In this document: piece by piece, positions 1 through 9,194 of the stretch
Position numbering within the stretch: the first letter of the stretch is position 1
How the letters are laid out: each line of letters starts with the position of its first letter
Assembly (NCBI GenBank): GCA_040387735.1
Contig: JAZKDE010000019.1
Location: 31,993-95,992, forward strand
Source of the DNA: Arcicella sp040387735
GTDB taxonomy: Bacteria; Bacteroidota; Bacteroidia; Cytophagales; Spirosomataceae
Length of the DNA stretch: 64,000 nucleotides
Direction: 5' to 3'
The notes under the pieces: model-generated
What the model was told of the DNA's origin: nothing
What the model saw: only the letters and a program-made list of their open reading frames with translations
The model's database searches: none
Program-made: the position numbers and the translations under genes

Positions 1-59
1 AAACCTGCCCTACGCTAAAAATCCACGAAGAACCAAAATTATTGGGCGACTTATTCTAA
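1..59 (+). CDS. C-terminal end of an upstream gene (partial)
   Basis: One frame is open from the window edge to a TAA at 57-59, giving a tail that ends EEPKLLGDLF. The stop lies 6 bases before the ATG of the GH130 gene, the spacing expected inside an operon. A second frame also stays open and would overlap the next gene by about 35 bases, but its product is less protein-like. The piece is too short for a family call. If real, it belongs with the carbohydrate genes that follow. Confidence 0.35.
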   Translation, partial: TCPTLKIHEEPKLLGDLF

Positions 60-65
60 AAAATC

Positions 66-1112
66 ATGATAGATATAAAAAAAGAAGGTGTTTTATTGAG
101 TAAAACGATACTTGATTTTGAGAATGAAGGCGTTCTAAATCCAGCGGTAATTCGAGAGGGTGAAAATGTCTTTATTTTTTACCGAGCAGTGAGTACGGGA
201 AATCATTCGAGTATTGGCTATTGCAAACTCAAAGGACCACTTACGGTGGTTGAGCGGTTGGAGAAATCACTCCTTTTTCCAGAATTTGAGTACGAGTCGC
301 AAGGGCTTGAAGACCCTCGAATTGTAAAAATTGAAGATACGTATTACCTCACTTATACGGCTTACGACGGCATCAATGCTTTGGGAGCATTGGCGGTTTC
401 AAAAGATTTATTGAACTGGGAAAAAAAAGGGCTAATTGTGCCACAACTTACCTACCAAGAATTTAGCGACCTCGCCGAATCTAAAGGTAAAATCAACGAT
501 AAATATCTCCGTTACAACGAACATGAACGTATTTTTGAACACGACGGAAAACAAGTATTTGTCTGGGATAAGAACTTAATACTTTTCCCGAGAAAGATTA
601 ACGGTAAATTTTATTTTCTACACCGCATAAAACCAGATATTCAAATCTTAATTGGCATTGAAGAGTTTGAAGATTTAACCCCAGAATTTTGGAAAGACTA
701 TTTTCAACATTTCAATGATTATATCATGCTTTCTCCAAAGTATGAACACGAAATTAGCTATATCGGTGGTGGTTGTCCGCCCATCGAAACCGAGTATGGC
801 TGGTTATTTATCTATCACGGCGTTCATGATACAGTAAAAGGTTTTGTGTATTCGGCTTGTGCAGCCTTACTTGATTTAGACAATCCAGAAAAAGAATTGA
901 CCCGATTGCCTTATCCTTTATTTAAACCTGAATTCAGTTGGGAACTGAAAGGCGAAGTTAATAATGTGTGTTTCCCGACGGGAACAGCCTTGTTTGACGA
1001 TACACTTTATATCTATTACGGAGCGGCTGATGAAAGAATAGCAGTGGTTTCGGTAAGTATTTCTGCCTTATTAAAAGAGTTAATGCTTAACATGAAAAAA
1101 GATGAGAAATGA
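66..1112 (+). CDS. Glycoside hydrolase family 130 protein (beta-mannoside phosphorylase/mannosidase type)
   Basis: 348 residues, a usual length for GH130, a five-bladed beta-propeller family that phosphorolyses or hydrolyses beta-mannosides. Visible family-like blocks are NPAV (25-28), FYRAVS (about 38-43), LEDPRI (81-86), YHGVHD (about 255) and YYGAADE (about 325). There is no signal peptide, so it is probably cytoplasmic. The ATG follows a possible upstream stop by 6 bases, and its end overlaps the glycosyltransferase by 11 bases, so the two are probably translated together. The exact substrate, and whether it is a phosphorylase or a hydrolase, cannot be read from sequence. Confidence 0.8.
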   Translation: MIDIKKEGVLLSKTILDFENEGVLNPAVIREGENVFIFYRAVSTGNHSSIGYCKLKGPLTVVERLEKSLLFPEFEYESQGLEDPRIVKIEDTYYLTYTAYDGINALGALAVSKDLLNWEKKGLIVPQLTYQEFSDLAESKGKINDKYLRYNEHERIFEHDGKQVFVWDKNLILFPRKINGKFYFLHRIKPDIQILIGIEEFEDLTPEFWKDYFQHFNDYIMLSPKYEHEISYIGGGCPPIETEYGWLFIYHGVHDTVKGFVYSACAALLDLDNPEKELTRLPYPLFKPEFSWELKGEVNNVCFPTGTALFDDTLYIYYGAADERIAVVSVSISALLKELMLNMKKDEK

Positions 1113-3507
1113 AATCATGATTAACCACAACAATAGTTTGTTAGTGGCTGAACGACAAAAAAACATTTTTGGAAAGGAAATACAAATTTTGGCAATTGAT
1201 GAAACATTACCCGAAATTTTATTCATTACCTCCTATCCTCCACGCCAATGCGGCATCGCTACGTACTCGCAAGATTTGATTAAGGCTTTAAACAATAAGT
1301 TTGATAATTCCTTCAAAATAAGTATCTGCCCGATTGAATCAGAAAACGAGAAGCACATTTACACCGATGAAATAAAATTTACGCTGAATATTGACACCCC
1401 AAAATCATTTGTTAGATTGGCCGAAACAATCAATGAGGATCCAACCATACAAATGGTGATGATTCAGCACGAATTTGGTTTATTTAAAGATAAAGAAGGC
1501 GATTTTATTCAATTTCTAAATCTTCTCCTTAAACCCGTAAGTCTGGTTTTTCATACTGTTTTACCAAACCCAAACGGGAAACTAAGATTTAGCGTCCAGC
1601 AAATTGCCGATGTTTGTGAATCCATCGTGGTAATGACTAAGTTTTCGAAGAATATTTTACTGCAAGACTACGGCGTTGAAGCTGATAAAATCACGGTAAT
1701 TCCGCACGGAACGCACTTAGTAGCACATTCAGATAGATTGCTATTAAAGGAAAAATATCAGTTAAAAGATAAAAAAGTTCTTTCAACCTTCGGGTTGCTG
1801 AGTTCAGGAAAGTGTATTGAGACCACACTTGAGGCAATGCCCGCCATCATTACCGAAAACCCCGAAATAATGTTCCTCATTATCGGAAAAACTCATCCGT
1901 CAGTTGTAAAACAGGAAGGCGAAAAATATCGCAAAATGTTGACTGATAAAGTGAAAGAATTGAATTTGCAGAATCACGTTCAATTCGTCAATGAGTTTTT
2001 ACCATTATCTACTCTTTTAGAATATTTACAACTTACGGACATTTACCTTTTCACCTCAAAAGACCCCAATCAGGCGGTGAGTGGAACGTTTTCTTACGCA
2101 ATGAGTTGCGGTTGTGCCATCGTTTCCACACCCATTCCACACGCAAGAGAAGTATTAAAAAATGATGGTGGAGTAATCTTTGATTTTGAAAATTCTACCC
2201 AATTATCGAATGCTGTTCTTGCTTTATTGAATGAAGATGAATTACGAAAAAACCTCAGCATGAAAGGTTTGCACCGAATCGTACCAACGGCTTGGGAAAA
2301 TGCAGCGATTGCTCATGCTCTTTTATTTGAAAACATGAGTGAAGGCAAAATTACCTTGAACTATCAAATTCCTGTCATTAACCTTGACCACGTGAAAAGG
2401 CTAACGACTAATTTTGGAATGATTCAATTTTCGGTTATCAATCAACCCGACATTGATTCTGGTTATACTTTGGATGATAACGCACGGGCAATGGTGGCGA
2501 TGTGTCAACACTATGAGCTGACAAAGGATGAGGAAGATTTAAAATACATTGGTATTTACCTCGATTTCATTTCGTTTTGTTTAAAGCCTGAAGGATATTT
2601 CTTGAATTACGTGAATGAACACAAAAACTTCACCGAACAAAACTACCAAACCAACCTCGCCGACTCCAACGGTAGAGCTATTTGGGCTTTAGGTTTTTTA
2701 ATTTCTTTGGGAAACATTTTACCCGAAAAGTTAATCACACAAGCAGAATTAACTATGCAAAGTGCTTTATCAAAAGTACACAATATTCATTCAACGAGAG
2801 CTATGGCATTCATTATCAAAGGCTTGTATTATAGAAATCTAAAAAATAATTCTATTCAAGACGTGGCTTTGATTAAGGAACTTGCCAATAGATTAGTGCA
2901 AATGTACCGTCACGAATCGGATAAAGATTGGGCTTGGTTTGAGAGTTATCTAACTTACGGCAACAGTATTTTACCAGAAGCCATGTTGTGTGCATGGATG
3001 GCGACTAATGAACCGATTTACCGAGAAATTGCTAAAACTTCCTTTGATTTTTTGTTGGCCAAGATTTTCAAAGAAGATAGAATAAAGGTAATTTCCAATA
3101 AAGGTTGGTCGCACAAAGGCGACGATTTAGACGAATTGGTTATCGGTGGTGAGCAACCTATTGATATTGCGTACACAATTTTGGCTTTGAATAAATTTTA
3201 CGATGTTTTCAAAGACGAAGAATACCAGCTAAAAATGAAAATTGCCTTCAATTGGTTTTTGGGTAATAATCATATTCACCAAATTATTTATAATCCTTGC
3301 ACGGGTGGCTGTTACGATGGTTTGGAGGAAAACTATATCAATCTAAATCAAGGAGCCGAATCTACGGTGAGTTATTTGATGGCAAGAATGACGATTGAGA
3401 AAAATTTGAAAGCAAAACAAAAAAACAAACGTCCAAGAGTTCAAAACATGAAACTCAATTTGGAAAATGAATTAGTTGAAAGTGGGGAAAAAAGCTACAT
3501 AGTGTAA
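1102..3507 (+). CDS. GT4-type glycosyltransferase with C-terminal alpha-helical (toroid-like) domain
   Basis: 801 residues in two parts. Residues about 35-420 look like a GT-B fold, family 4-like transferase: an opening TSYPPRQCGIATYSQDL, an acceptor-side IPHGTH, and a donor-side segment with SGTFSYAMSCGCAIVSTP. Residues about 430-780 are helical, with DDNARAMVAM, DSNGRAIWALG and FESYLTYGNSILPEAM, resembling an (alpha/alpha) toroid of glycosidase type. The start overlaps the GH130 gene by 11 bases; a second ATG five codons on (1117) is possible. Inference: it makes or extends a mannose-containing glycan whose turnover involves the GH130 enzyme. The function of the C-terminal half is unknown to me. 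Confidence 0.75.
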   Translation: MRNEIMINHNNSLLVAERQKNIFGKEIQILAIDETLPEILFITSYPPRQCGIATYSQDLIKALNNKFDNSFKISICPIESENEKHIYTDEIKFTLNIDTPKSFVRLAETINEDPTIQMVMIQHEFGLFKDKEGDFIQFLNLLLKPVSLVFHTVLPNPNGKLRFSVQQIADVCESIVVMTKFSKNILLQDYGVEADKITVIPHGTHLVAHSDRLLLKEKYQLKDKKVLSTFGLLSSGKCIETTLEAMPAIITENPEIMFLIIGKTHPSVVKQEGEKYRKMLTDKVKELNLQNHVQFVNEFLPLSTLLEYLQLTDIYLFTSKDPNQAVSGTFSYAMSCGCAIVSTPIPHAREVLKNDGGVIFDFENSTQLSNAVLALLNEDELRKNLSMKGLHRIVPTAWENAAIAHALLFENMSEGKITLNYQIPVINLDHVKRLTTNFGMIQFSVINQPDIDSGYTLDDNARAMVAMCQHYELTKDEEDLKYIGIYLDFISFCLKPEGYFLNYVNEHKNFTEQNYQTNLADSNGRAIWALGFLISLGNILPEKLITQAELTMQSALSKVHNIHSTRAMAFIIKGLYYRNLKNNSIQDVALIKELANRLVQMYRHESDKDWAWFESYLTYGNSILPEAMLCAWMATNEPIYREIAKTSFDFLLAKIFKEDRIKVISNKGWSHKGDDLDELVIGGEQPIDIAYTILALNKFYDVFKDEEYQLKMKIAFNWFLGNNHIHQIIYNPCTGGCYDGLEENYINLNQGAESTVSYLMARMTIEKNLKAKQKNKRPRVQNMKLNLENELVESGEKSYIV

Positions 3508-3603
3508 AACATAACTAACAATTTTCGGCAGTATGTTCCGCTTTTTTGTAAGGAATGAACTTTGCATTACAGTAATTAATAATAAACAAATCTAAACAAT
3601 ATC

Positions 3604-4047
3604 ATGAACACAGTCAATTTAAACACCTCGAAAAAAAGCATCATTATGGGTATTTTAACACTCGTAATTCTCTTTGCCTTTTCATCTTGTACCAAGAAAA
3701 TAATGTTTCTAACATCGCCAGTTGTACCAGCCGCACGGGGTGAAGTTGTTGTAAAAAAAGACAAGAATAAAAACTTCATAATTCACGTGCATCTATCAGA
3801 ATTAGCAGAAGTTAGCCGACTTTCACCTCCCAAACAAACATACGTAGTTTGGATGGTTACTGACCAAAATATTACCAGAAACATTGGTCAAATTAATAGT
3901 AAAACAGGAATGCTTTCAAAACAATTAAAAGCTTCTTTTGAAACAGCATCATCTTTTAAACCAGTTAGGGTTTTCATTACCGCCGAAGACGACGCAATGA
4001 TTTTGTCTCCAGGTTCTCAAGTTATCTTAACTACTGATAGTTTTTAG
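3604..4047 (+). CDS. Small lipoprotein of unknown function
   Basis: 147 residues. A hydrophobic N-terminal stretch (about 13-28) ends in the lipobox-like FAFSSC, so the mature protein should be anchored by Cys29. The rest is a compact beta-rich domain with YVVWMVTD, faintly like the C-terminal domain of anti-sigma-K factors, but I would not assign it. It is the first gene of a rightward series of envelope genes and is followed by a hairpin at 4077-4107. The start is the only ATG that gives a complete signal peptide. Confidence 0.7.
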   Translation: MNTVNLNTSKKSIIMGILTLVILFAFSSCTKKIMFLTSPVVPAARGEVVVKKDKNKNFIIHVHLSELAEVSRLSPPKQTYVVWMVTDQNITRNIGQINSKTGMLSKQLKASFETASSFKPVRVFITAEDDAMILSPGSQVILTTDSF

Positions 4048-4076
4048 GGTTCAATTCACCCTATTTATTTATTCAT

Positions 4077-4107
4077 AATTACGAATGACAAATTGCCATT
4101 CGTAATT
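4077..4107 (+). terminator. Hairpin after the small lipoprotein gene
   Basis: An 11-bp perfect stem AATTACGAATG / CATTCGTAATT with a 9-base loop lies 30 bases after the stop codon. The U-tract is weak, so termination may be partial. Confidence 0.5.
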
Positions 4108-4122
4108 TAAAACACACTCAGA

Positions 4123-4620
4123 ATGAAAAAGACCATTTTTGTAATCACCTTACTGTTAAGCAGTTTTGCATTCAAAACTGCTTCCGCTCAAGTACGGGTT
4201 GGCATAAACGCAAACATTGGCATTCAACCTCAATGGGGGCCAGAAGGCTACGATTATGTAAATTATTACTATATGCCAGATATTGACGTTTTCTATAATG
4301 TTCCCAAACGGCAATACATTTATTCTGAAAGAGGCCGATGGATATTTGCCAATTCATTGCCTCCTCAATACAATAATTTTGACTTATATAATAGTTACAA
4401 AGTGGTTGTCAACGAAAACCGTCCCTATCGGAATGCAGATAGTTATCGAAAAAAATACGCTGGATTTAAAGGAAATCGACAACAAGTCGTAATTAGAAAT
4501 AGCCATGATTCGAGGTATTTTTCTAATAAATCCCACCCAGAACACGAGAAATGGCAAAAAGAAAGAAACGAGCAGAATCGTAACGATAGAGGAAATAAAG
4601 GACGTAAAGGTCACCAATAA
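4123..4620 (+). CDS. Secreted hypothetical protein
   Basis: 165 residues with a clear Sec signal peptide (MKKTIFVITLLLSSFAFKTASA, cleavage after ASA near 22). The mature part carries YYYMPDIDVFYNVPKRQ, then GRWIFANSLP and FDLYNSYKVVVNE, and a very polar, basic tail rich in N, R, K and H. Proteins with this tyrosine-rich pattern are common as uncharacterised periplasmic proteins in Bacteroidota; no function is known to me. It lies between a lipoprotein and a YtxH protein, so an envelope role is likely. Confidence 0.7.
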   Translation: MKKTIFVITLLLSSFAFKTASAQVRVGINANIGIQPQWGPEGYDYVNYYYMPDIDVFYNVPKRQYIYSERGRWIFANSLPPQYNNFDLYNSYKVVVNENRPYRNADSYRKKYAGFKGNRQQVVIRNSHDSRYFSNKSHPEHEKWQKERNEQNRNDRGNKGRKGHQ

Positions 4621-4702
4621 TAATTTCGGATTAATCGAAAGACGATTGACGAATACATTTTCTGAAATAAGCATTTTGCTAATTTCAATAATCAACAAAA
4701 AA

Positions 4703-4981
4703 ATGAAATCAGGGAAAATATTTTTAGGCATATTGGCCGCTTTTGCTGGCGGAGCTTTAATGGGCATTTTACTCGCTCCTGAAAAAGGTTCGAGAACTCG
4801 CAGAAATATTATCAACAAAGGCGAAGACTACGCTGATGATGTGAAAGATAAATTGAACGGGTATTTGGACACCATCAACAAAAAATACGAAACGGCTATG
4901 CACGATATGGAGGTATTCGTTTCCGACGGAAAAGGAAAACACGATGATGCCAAAAAGGAAATGAAAAACTCAACGCTGTAA
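4703..4981 (+). CDS. YtxH domain protein
   Basis: 92 residues. The N-terminus KIFLGILAAFAGGALMGILL is one membrane helix followed by APEKGSRTRR, the usual YtxH signature. The rest is a polar helical segment rich in Lys and Asp, probably coiled coil. YtxH proteins belong to general-stress regulons in Firmicutes; their molecular role is not settled. The frame is open for about 200 bases upstream, but the ATG at 4703 is chosen because it gives the standard YtxH start. A paralogue lies at 40862-41146. Confidence 0.8.
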   Translation: MKSGKIFLGILAAFAGGALMGILLAPEKGSRTRRNIINKGEDYADDVKDKLNGYLDTINKKYETAMHDMEVFVSDGKGKHDDAKKEMKNSTL

Positions 4982-4986
4982 ATCTA

Positions 4987-5033
4987 TTAGCCACGAAAAT
5001 ACATCACCAATAAACTTTCTGTTTTCGTGGCTA
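4987..5033 (+). terminator. Hairpin after the YtxH gene
   Basis: A 12-bp inverted repeat (TAGCCACGAAAA / TTTTCGTGGCTA) with a 22-base loop, 6 bases after the stop. It is a plausible terminator despite the long loop. Confidence 0.5.
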
Positions 5034-5220
5034 TTCTCACAAATTTTAAAGTTCAAAGATTAAAAAAAGCATTGCCAACCAAAACACATCACTTCGAGAC
5101 TTTTCGTCTTTGTATTTATCTCAACAAATACGTATAGACAAAACCGTAATTTGTATATACCCCAATAATCAAGTTCACATTGCAATTTTTTTTATATATT
5201 TCATCCAATAGACTCAAGTT

Positions 5221-5944
5221 ATGAACAAATCACAAAACCCATCATCGGGTGTAGAACGCTCTACGTCCGGGATGATGAATGTCTCCGTTAATAGACGTAA
5301 TTTTTTACGAAATGCCAGCCTAACAACTGCCGCTGGAATTGCTATTTTGGCCGTTGGTTGCAAAAAAGATGATGTTGCAACACCCTCAACAACCGTAGAT
5401 TTAGGCTCTGGAGATGTAGGTATTTTGAATTATGCTTATGCTCTCGAACAATTAGAAGCGGCATTTTATACCCAAGTCATTACCACACCATATATCGGTA
5501 TGGCAGGCAGCCGCCGAATTGGCACTACTGACTGACATTCGAGATCATGAGATTATTCACCGAGAATTCTTCAAAGCAGCTTTGGGAACAAATGCCATTC
5601 CCTCGTTGGTAGTAGATTTTTCAAAAATTGATTTTACCAGTCGTGACATTGTATTAGGCACAGCCAAAGTTTTTGAAGACACTGGCGTGATGGCTTACAA
5701 TGGAGCGGGAAAACTCATTAAAGATGCTGGTTATTTGCTTTTAGCAGGTAAAATTGTTTCGGTTGAAGGCCGTCATGCTTCGGCAATACGAGATTTAATG
5801 AAACCATTAACGGCTTATTTTGCGGGAGATGACATTATTGATGTCAACGGTTTAGACGGAGCAAAAATGCCTTCTGAAATTCTTGTTGCCGTACAACCTT
5901 ACATCAAAACAGCTTTGAGCGGTGCCAATTTGCCAACGAGTTAG
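5221..5944 (+). pseudogene. Ferritin-like protein, frameshifted
   Basis: Two overlapping frames read as one ferritin-like protein. The first (5221-5535) begins with an RRNFLR twin-arginine-like motif, a hydrophobic stretch ending AVGC, then EQLEAAFYTQV. The second holds LTDIRDHEIIHREFF, EDTGVMAY and SVEGRHAS, the usual Glu/His helices. Reading the first frame to GM at about 5502 and dropping one G restores GM-QAAAELALLTDIRDHE. The whole span is 724 bases, i.e. one base too many. It is either a true one-base insertion or a sequencing error. The intact neighbour at 5999 belongs to the same family. Confidence 0.75.
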
Positions 5945-5998
5945 CGAAAATCAAGTTTTGTAAATTTATTTCTTCAACAACAAAAAGCATTAAAAAAC

Positions 5999-6793
5999 AT
6001 GAATATTTTCAAAGTAATATCAGAAATACAAAAAGTGGACGGGGAAGTTTTCGAAAGACTTGACCACGTTTCCCGAAGAGGAATGTTTAGTTCACTCGGT
6101 AAAAAAGTATCTGCCGTTGCCGTACCAACTTTAGTCGCAGGAATGCTCAATAAAGCCTACGCATCAACTCCAGGAGCTTTAGCCGTTTTAAATTTTGCTT
6201 TAACACTCGAATTTCTCGAAGACGAATTCTATAAAAAAGCACTTTCAACTTCGGGTTTAATTCCTGCAACTGACCAAGCTGTTTTTGCTCAAATCAGTAA
6301 ACACGAAACCGAACACGTAAATTTTTTATTAACTGCTTTGGGAGCAAATGCGGTAGCAAAACCAGTCTTTGATTTTACGGCAAAAGGGGCATTTCCAGAC
6401 GTATTTTCAAATTATAAAACCTTTGCAATTGTTTCTCACGCTTTGGAAGATACTGGCGTAAGAGCTTATAAAGGACAAGCAACCAACCTAATGACTACCG
6501 AGGACAAACCATTGTTACAGTATGCTTTGCAAATTCACTCCGTTGAAGCACGTCACGCATCGGTGGTACGGAGATTGTTAAATACCCGAGGATTTGTAGT
6601 CGGAGCAAAAGGCTGGATTACTTTAGCCCAAGGTAGCCCTGCGGCTGTTTACGCAGGCGATGACAATTTAATACAAGGTGGTGTAAACTTGACGGGATTA
6701 GCTGGTAAAACCAACGAAGCAATTAGTGAGGCATTCGATGAACCTTTAACAAAAGATGCCGTTTTAGCGATTGCAGGGTCATTTATTGTATAG
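5999..6793 (+). CDS. Ferritin-like domain protein
   Basis: 264 residues. A leader with SRRGMFSSLGKK and a following apolar stretch resembles a twin-arginine signal, suggesting export of a folded protein. The helical bundle shows LEFLEDEFY, KHETEHVNFL, ALEDTGVRAY and HSVEARHASV, giving paired Glu and His ligands as in ferritin-like folds. Known members of this Bacteroidota family usually occur as two adjacent genes, as here. A role in metal binding or oxidative protection is inference. A 10-bp inverted repeat follows at 6828-6876. Confidence 0.8.
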   Translation: MNIFKVISEIQKVDGEVFERLDHVSRRGMFSSLGKKVSAVAVPTLVAGMLNKAYASTPGALAVLNFALTLEFLEDEFYKKALSTSGLIPATDQAVFAQISKHETEHVNFLLTALGANAVAKPVFDFTAKGAFPDVFSNYKTFAIVSHALEDTGVRAYKGQATNLMTTEDKPLLQYALQIHSVEARHASVVRRLLNTRGFVVGAKGWITLAQGSPAAVYAGDDNLIQGGVNLTGLAGKTNEAISEAFDEPLTKDAVLAIAGSFIV

Positions 6794-6827
6794 AATAATT
6801 CGGAATTACATTTATTTTATTTCAATT

Positions 6828-6876
6828 GATTACTTCCTGAATTAATCTGACGAAAAGATTTATTTGGGAAGTAATC
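6828..6876 (+). terminator. Possible hairpin after the ferritin-like gene
   Basis: GATTACTTCC pairs with GGAAGTAATC across a 29-base, AT-rich loop. It is a plausible but weak terminator. Confidence 0.35.
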
Positions 6877-7081
6877 ATACTTTCATAATAAACTTAAAAG
6901 TTAAATAATTATCAAGGTCGAGACAATTAAACATGACTCAGGATTTTATTCAAACTAAATTTTTATGATAAAAATCAGTTTTTAAATTACAGATAATCAA
7001 CTGAAAATCAAATATTTAATCGCAATTTTAAGTCCAAATAAAGCATTACTAATAAGTATAACATTCTTAACTCTCCAACTT

Positions 7082-7915
7082 ATGAAAAAGATATTATTTC
7101 CAACCGATTTTAGCGAAAATGCTTTTCACGCATCACAATACGCAGGAATGTTGGCAAAACGATTTGATGCTGAAGTAATCATTCTCAACATTTACTCGAC
7201 ACCCGTTTTTACTGAATTTCAACCACCTTACGACATCGAAAATTTCAGTACTTATATGAAAGAAGATGCTGATAAAAGCATTAAAAAATTTGTTGAAAAA
7301 TTCATTAAAGAAACTAATTTGCCTCCCGAAAATGTCAGTCAAATTGTTGAATATGGTTTTACTCCTGATAATATCGTATCCGTTGCCAATGCGAAGAAAG
7401 TTGATATGATTGTGATGGGAACGAAAGGAGCATCAAATATTCTTGATAGATGGTTGGGAACAACCGCCCAAAAAGTGATGGAAACGGCTGAATGTCCCGT
7501 TTGGATTATTCCAGCAAATGCCACCATCAGTTATCCAGAAAACATTTTGTACGCTGCTGATTTTAAGGAGGATGAAATTTTGGCAACTCACAAAATCTTA
7601 GAAATTGCTAAACCTTTAGACGCAACTTGTAAAGTTGTACATATTCACGATTACGTTGAATTAAATGTTGGACACGTTGTGGAAGAAACTGTTAACGATT
7701 TATCGAGTGAATTTCAAAACGATGACGTTACTTTCAAAAATCTAAATCGTGGAGACATTGTAACTGGTTTAGAGACTTACATCAAAACGCATAAACCTGA
7801 TGTCTTAGCTTTGGCCGTACATGATAAATCATTTTTAAGCAAAATTTTTGATACCAGTATCACGCAACACTTTGTTCAAGAAGGAAAATTACCTATGCTG
7901 ACATTCAGAAAATAA
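7082..7915 (+). CDS. Universal stress protein, two Usp domains
   Basis: 277 residues, the usual length of a tandem UspA protein. The first domain (1-145) has the start KILFPTDFSENAFHA and the ATP-binding pattern G-2x-G-9x-G-T within VMGTKGASNILDRWLGTTAQ. The second domain (about 150-277) has ILYAADFKEDE and ends LAVHDKSFLSKIFDTSITQH, where the glycine pattern is lost, so only the first half is expected to bind ATP. It is cytoplasmic and monocistronic, lying after the ferritin-like pair, which fits a stress block. Confidence 0.9.
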   Translation: MKKILFPTDFSENAFHASQYAGMLAKRFDAEVIILNIYSTPVFTEFQPPYDIENFSTYMKEDADKSIKKFVEKFIKETNLPPENVSQIVEYGFTPDNIVSVANAKKVDMIVMGTKGASNILDRWLGTTAQKVMETAECPVWIIPANATISYPENILYAADFKEDEILATHKILEIAKPLDATCKVVHIHDYVELNVGHVVEETVNDLSSEFQNDDVTFKNLNRGDIVTGLETYIKTHKPDVLALAVHDKSFLSKIFDTSITQHFVQEGKLPMLTFRK

Positions 7916-8037
7916 AAAATAAGCCATTCATTTACAGATATTTACAAATTTATTGGTCTTTTTGGTAGAATAAATCCGCCAAAAATTCCGTATATTAGAA
8001 ACAAATTCTGTCATCACACCAGAATTAAAGCTGTACT

Positions 8038-9009
8038 ATGAATCAAATTTTGAAAGAAATAATTATTAAAACTACGCTGAATACTAAGCCCAAAGGGATT
8101 AAAAAAGACTTTTCAGATCAAGAATTGAATAAAGGTTTAGTGGATTTTAAGAAAGGACTTCGCCAGCATTGCAAAGACTTTACCTTAATTACGGCGGGTA
8201 TTTTTTCGGCCGCTTTCGGTTTTGAAGGTTTTTTGTTAACCAATCACTTTATTGATGGCGGAGCTACGGGGATTTCATTGTTAATTTCGGCTCTCACTTC
8301 AATTCCACTTTATGTTCTTTTGATTGTGGTCAATATTCCATTTATCATTTTAGGATATAAAATTTTAGGGAAATTATTTGCCATAAAAACGGCCTTAGCC
8401 ATTTCTGGACTTGCTTTGGTCGTAGCTACGGTTTCGTTTCCAGATATAACAAAGGACAATTTATTAGTGGCAGTTTTTGGCGGTTTTTTTCTGGGAGCGG
8501 GCATTGGGCTTTCCGTAAGAGGAGGAGCAGTTATTGACGGTACGGAGGTTTTAGCCATTTACTTAAGTCGCAAATTTGGGACTACGATGGGCGATATTAT
8601 TATCGTAATCAATATCATGATTTTTGGGGCAGCCGCCTATTTTCTTTCGGTTGAAATTGCTCTTTATTCAATGGTTACGTATTTATCCGCTTCAAAAACG
8701 CTCGATTTCGTCATTGAAGGTATTGAAGAATACACAGGCGTAACCATTATTTCACCACAAAGTGAAGAAATTCGTCAAATGCTCATTAATATTTTAGGTC
8801 ATGGAGCAACGGTTTATAACGGAAAAGGCGGTTACGGTAAACACGGAGAAACCAATGATATTGAAATTGTTTTTACGGTAGTTACTCGTTTGGAACTGAA
8901 TCGTTTAAATCAAGAAATTCAAAATATCGACCCTAAAGCATTCATCGTAATGAGTAGTATTAGAGATACAAAAGGCGGAATGATTAAGAAACGGGCATTG
9001 GAACATTGA
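8038..9009 (+). CDS. YitT family membrane protein
   Basis: 323 residues. After a polar N-terminus of about 45 residues come five to six hydrophobic helices (about 50-215) with GGATGISLLIS and GFFLGAGIGLSVRGGAVIDGTE, characteristic of YitT/DUF161 proteins. The C-terminus (about 235-320), with ALYSMVTYLSASKTLDFVIEG before it and TRLELNRLNQEIQNIDPKAF in it, is the DUF2179 cytoplasmic domain. These are integral membrane proteins with proposed transport roles. It has its own strong terminator at 9037-9075. Confidence 0.88.
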   Translation: MNQILKEIIIKTTLNTKPKGIKKDFSDQELNKGLVDFKKGLRQHCKDFTLITAGIFSAAFGFEGFLLTNHFIDGGATGISLLISALTSIPLYVLLIVVNIPFIILGYKILGKLFAIKTALAISGLALVVATVSFPDITKDNLLVAVFGGFFLGAGIGLSVRGGAVIDGTEVLAIYLSRKFGTTMGDIIIVINIMIFGAAAYFLSVEIALYSMVTYLSASKTLDFVIEGIEEYTGVTIISPQSEEIRQMLINILGHGATVYNGKGGYGKHGETNDIEIVFTVVTRLELNRLNQEIQNIDPKAFIVMSSIRDTKGGMIKKRALEH

Positions 9010-9036
9010 GAAATATACCAATATTTAATGTGTCTA

Positions 9037-9075
9037 AAAACGTCATCCACTTGAAAGTAGGAGACGTTTTTTTTT
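9037..9075 (+). terminator. Rho-independent terminator of the YitT gene
   Basis: AAAACGTC pairs with GACGTTTT, and the inner CCACTT / AAGT-GG extends the stem. It is followed by an uninterrupted run of nine or more T. Confidence 0.85.
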
Positions 9076-9106
9076 ACGAAACAAGTGTGGAAAATCATGC
9101 CCAATT

Positions 9107-9153
9107 TGGCCATAAACTGTGGATTTTTACGTAAAATCAGCAATTTATGGCCA
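9107..9153. promoter_or_regulatory. Long nested palindrome upstream of the GH13 gene
   Basis: Outer arms TGGCCATAAA (9107-9116) and TTTATGGCCA (9144-9153) are perfect inverted repeats. Between them sits a second dyad, GATTTT-TACGTA-AAATC (about 9122-9138), and the spacers also partly match. The whole 47 bases read almost the same on both strands. It ends 41 bases before the ATG at 9195, where an operator or a leader RNA hairpin would be expected. Confidence 0.5.
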
Positions 9154-9194
9154 TGGTATGTCTATTTTATAGTGAAAAGAAAAAATCTATAAAT

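Noticed and set aside
5221..5944. Programmed ribosomal frameshift in the ferritin-like gene
   Set aside because: No slippery heptamer or downstream pseudoknot is evident, and the family is not known for recoding.
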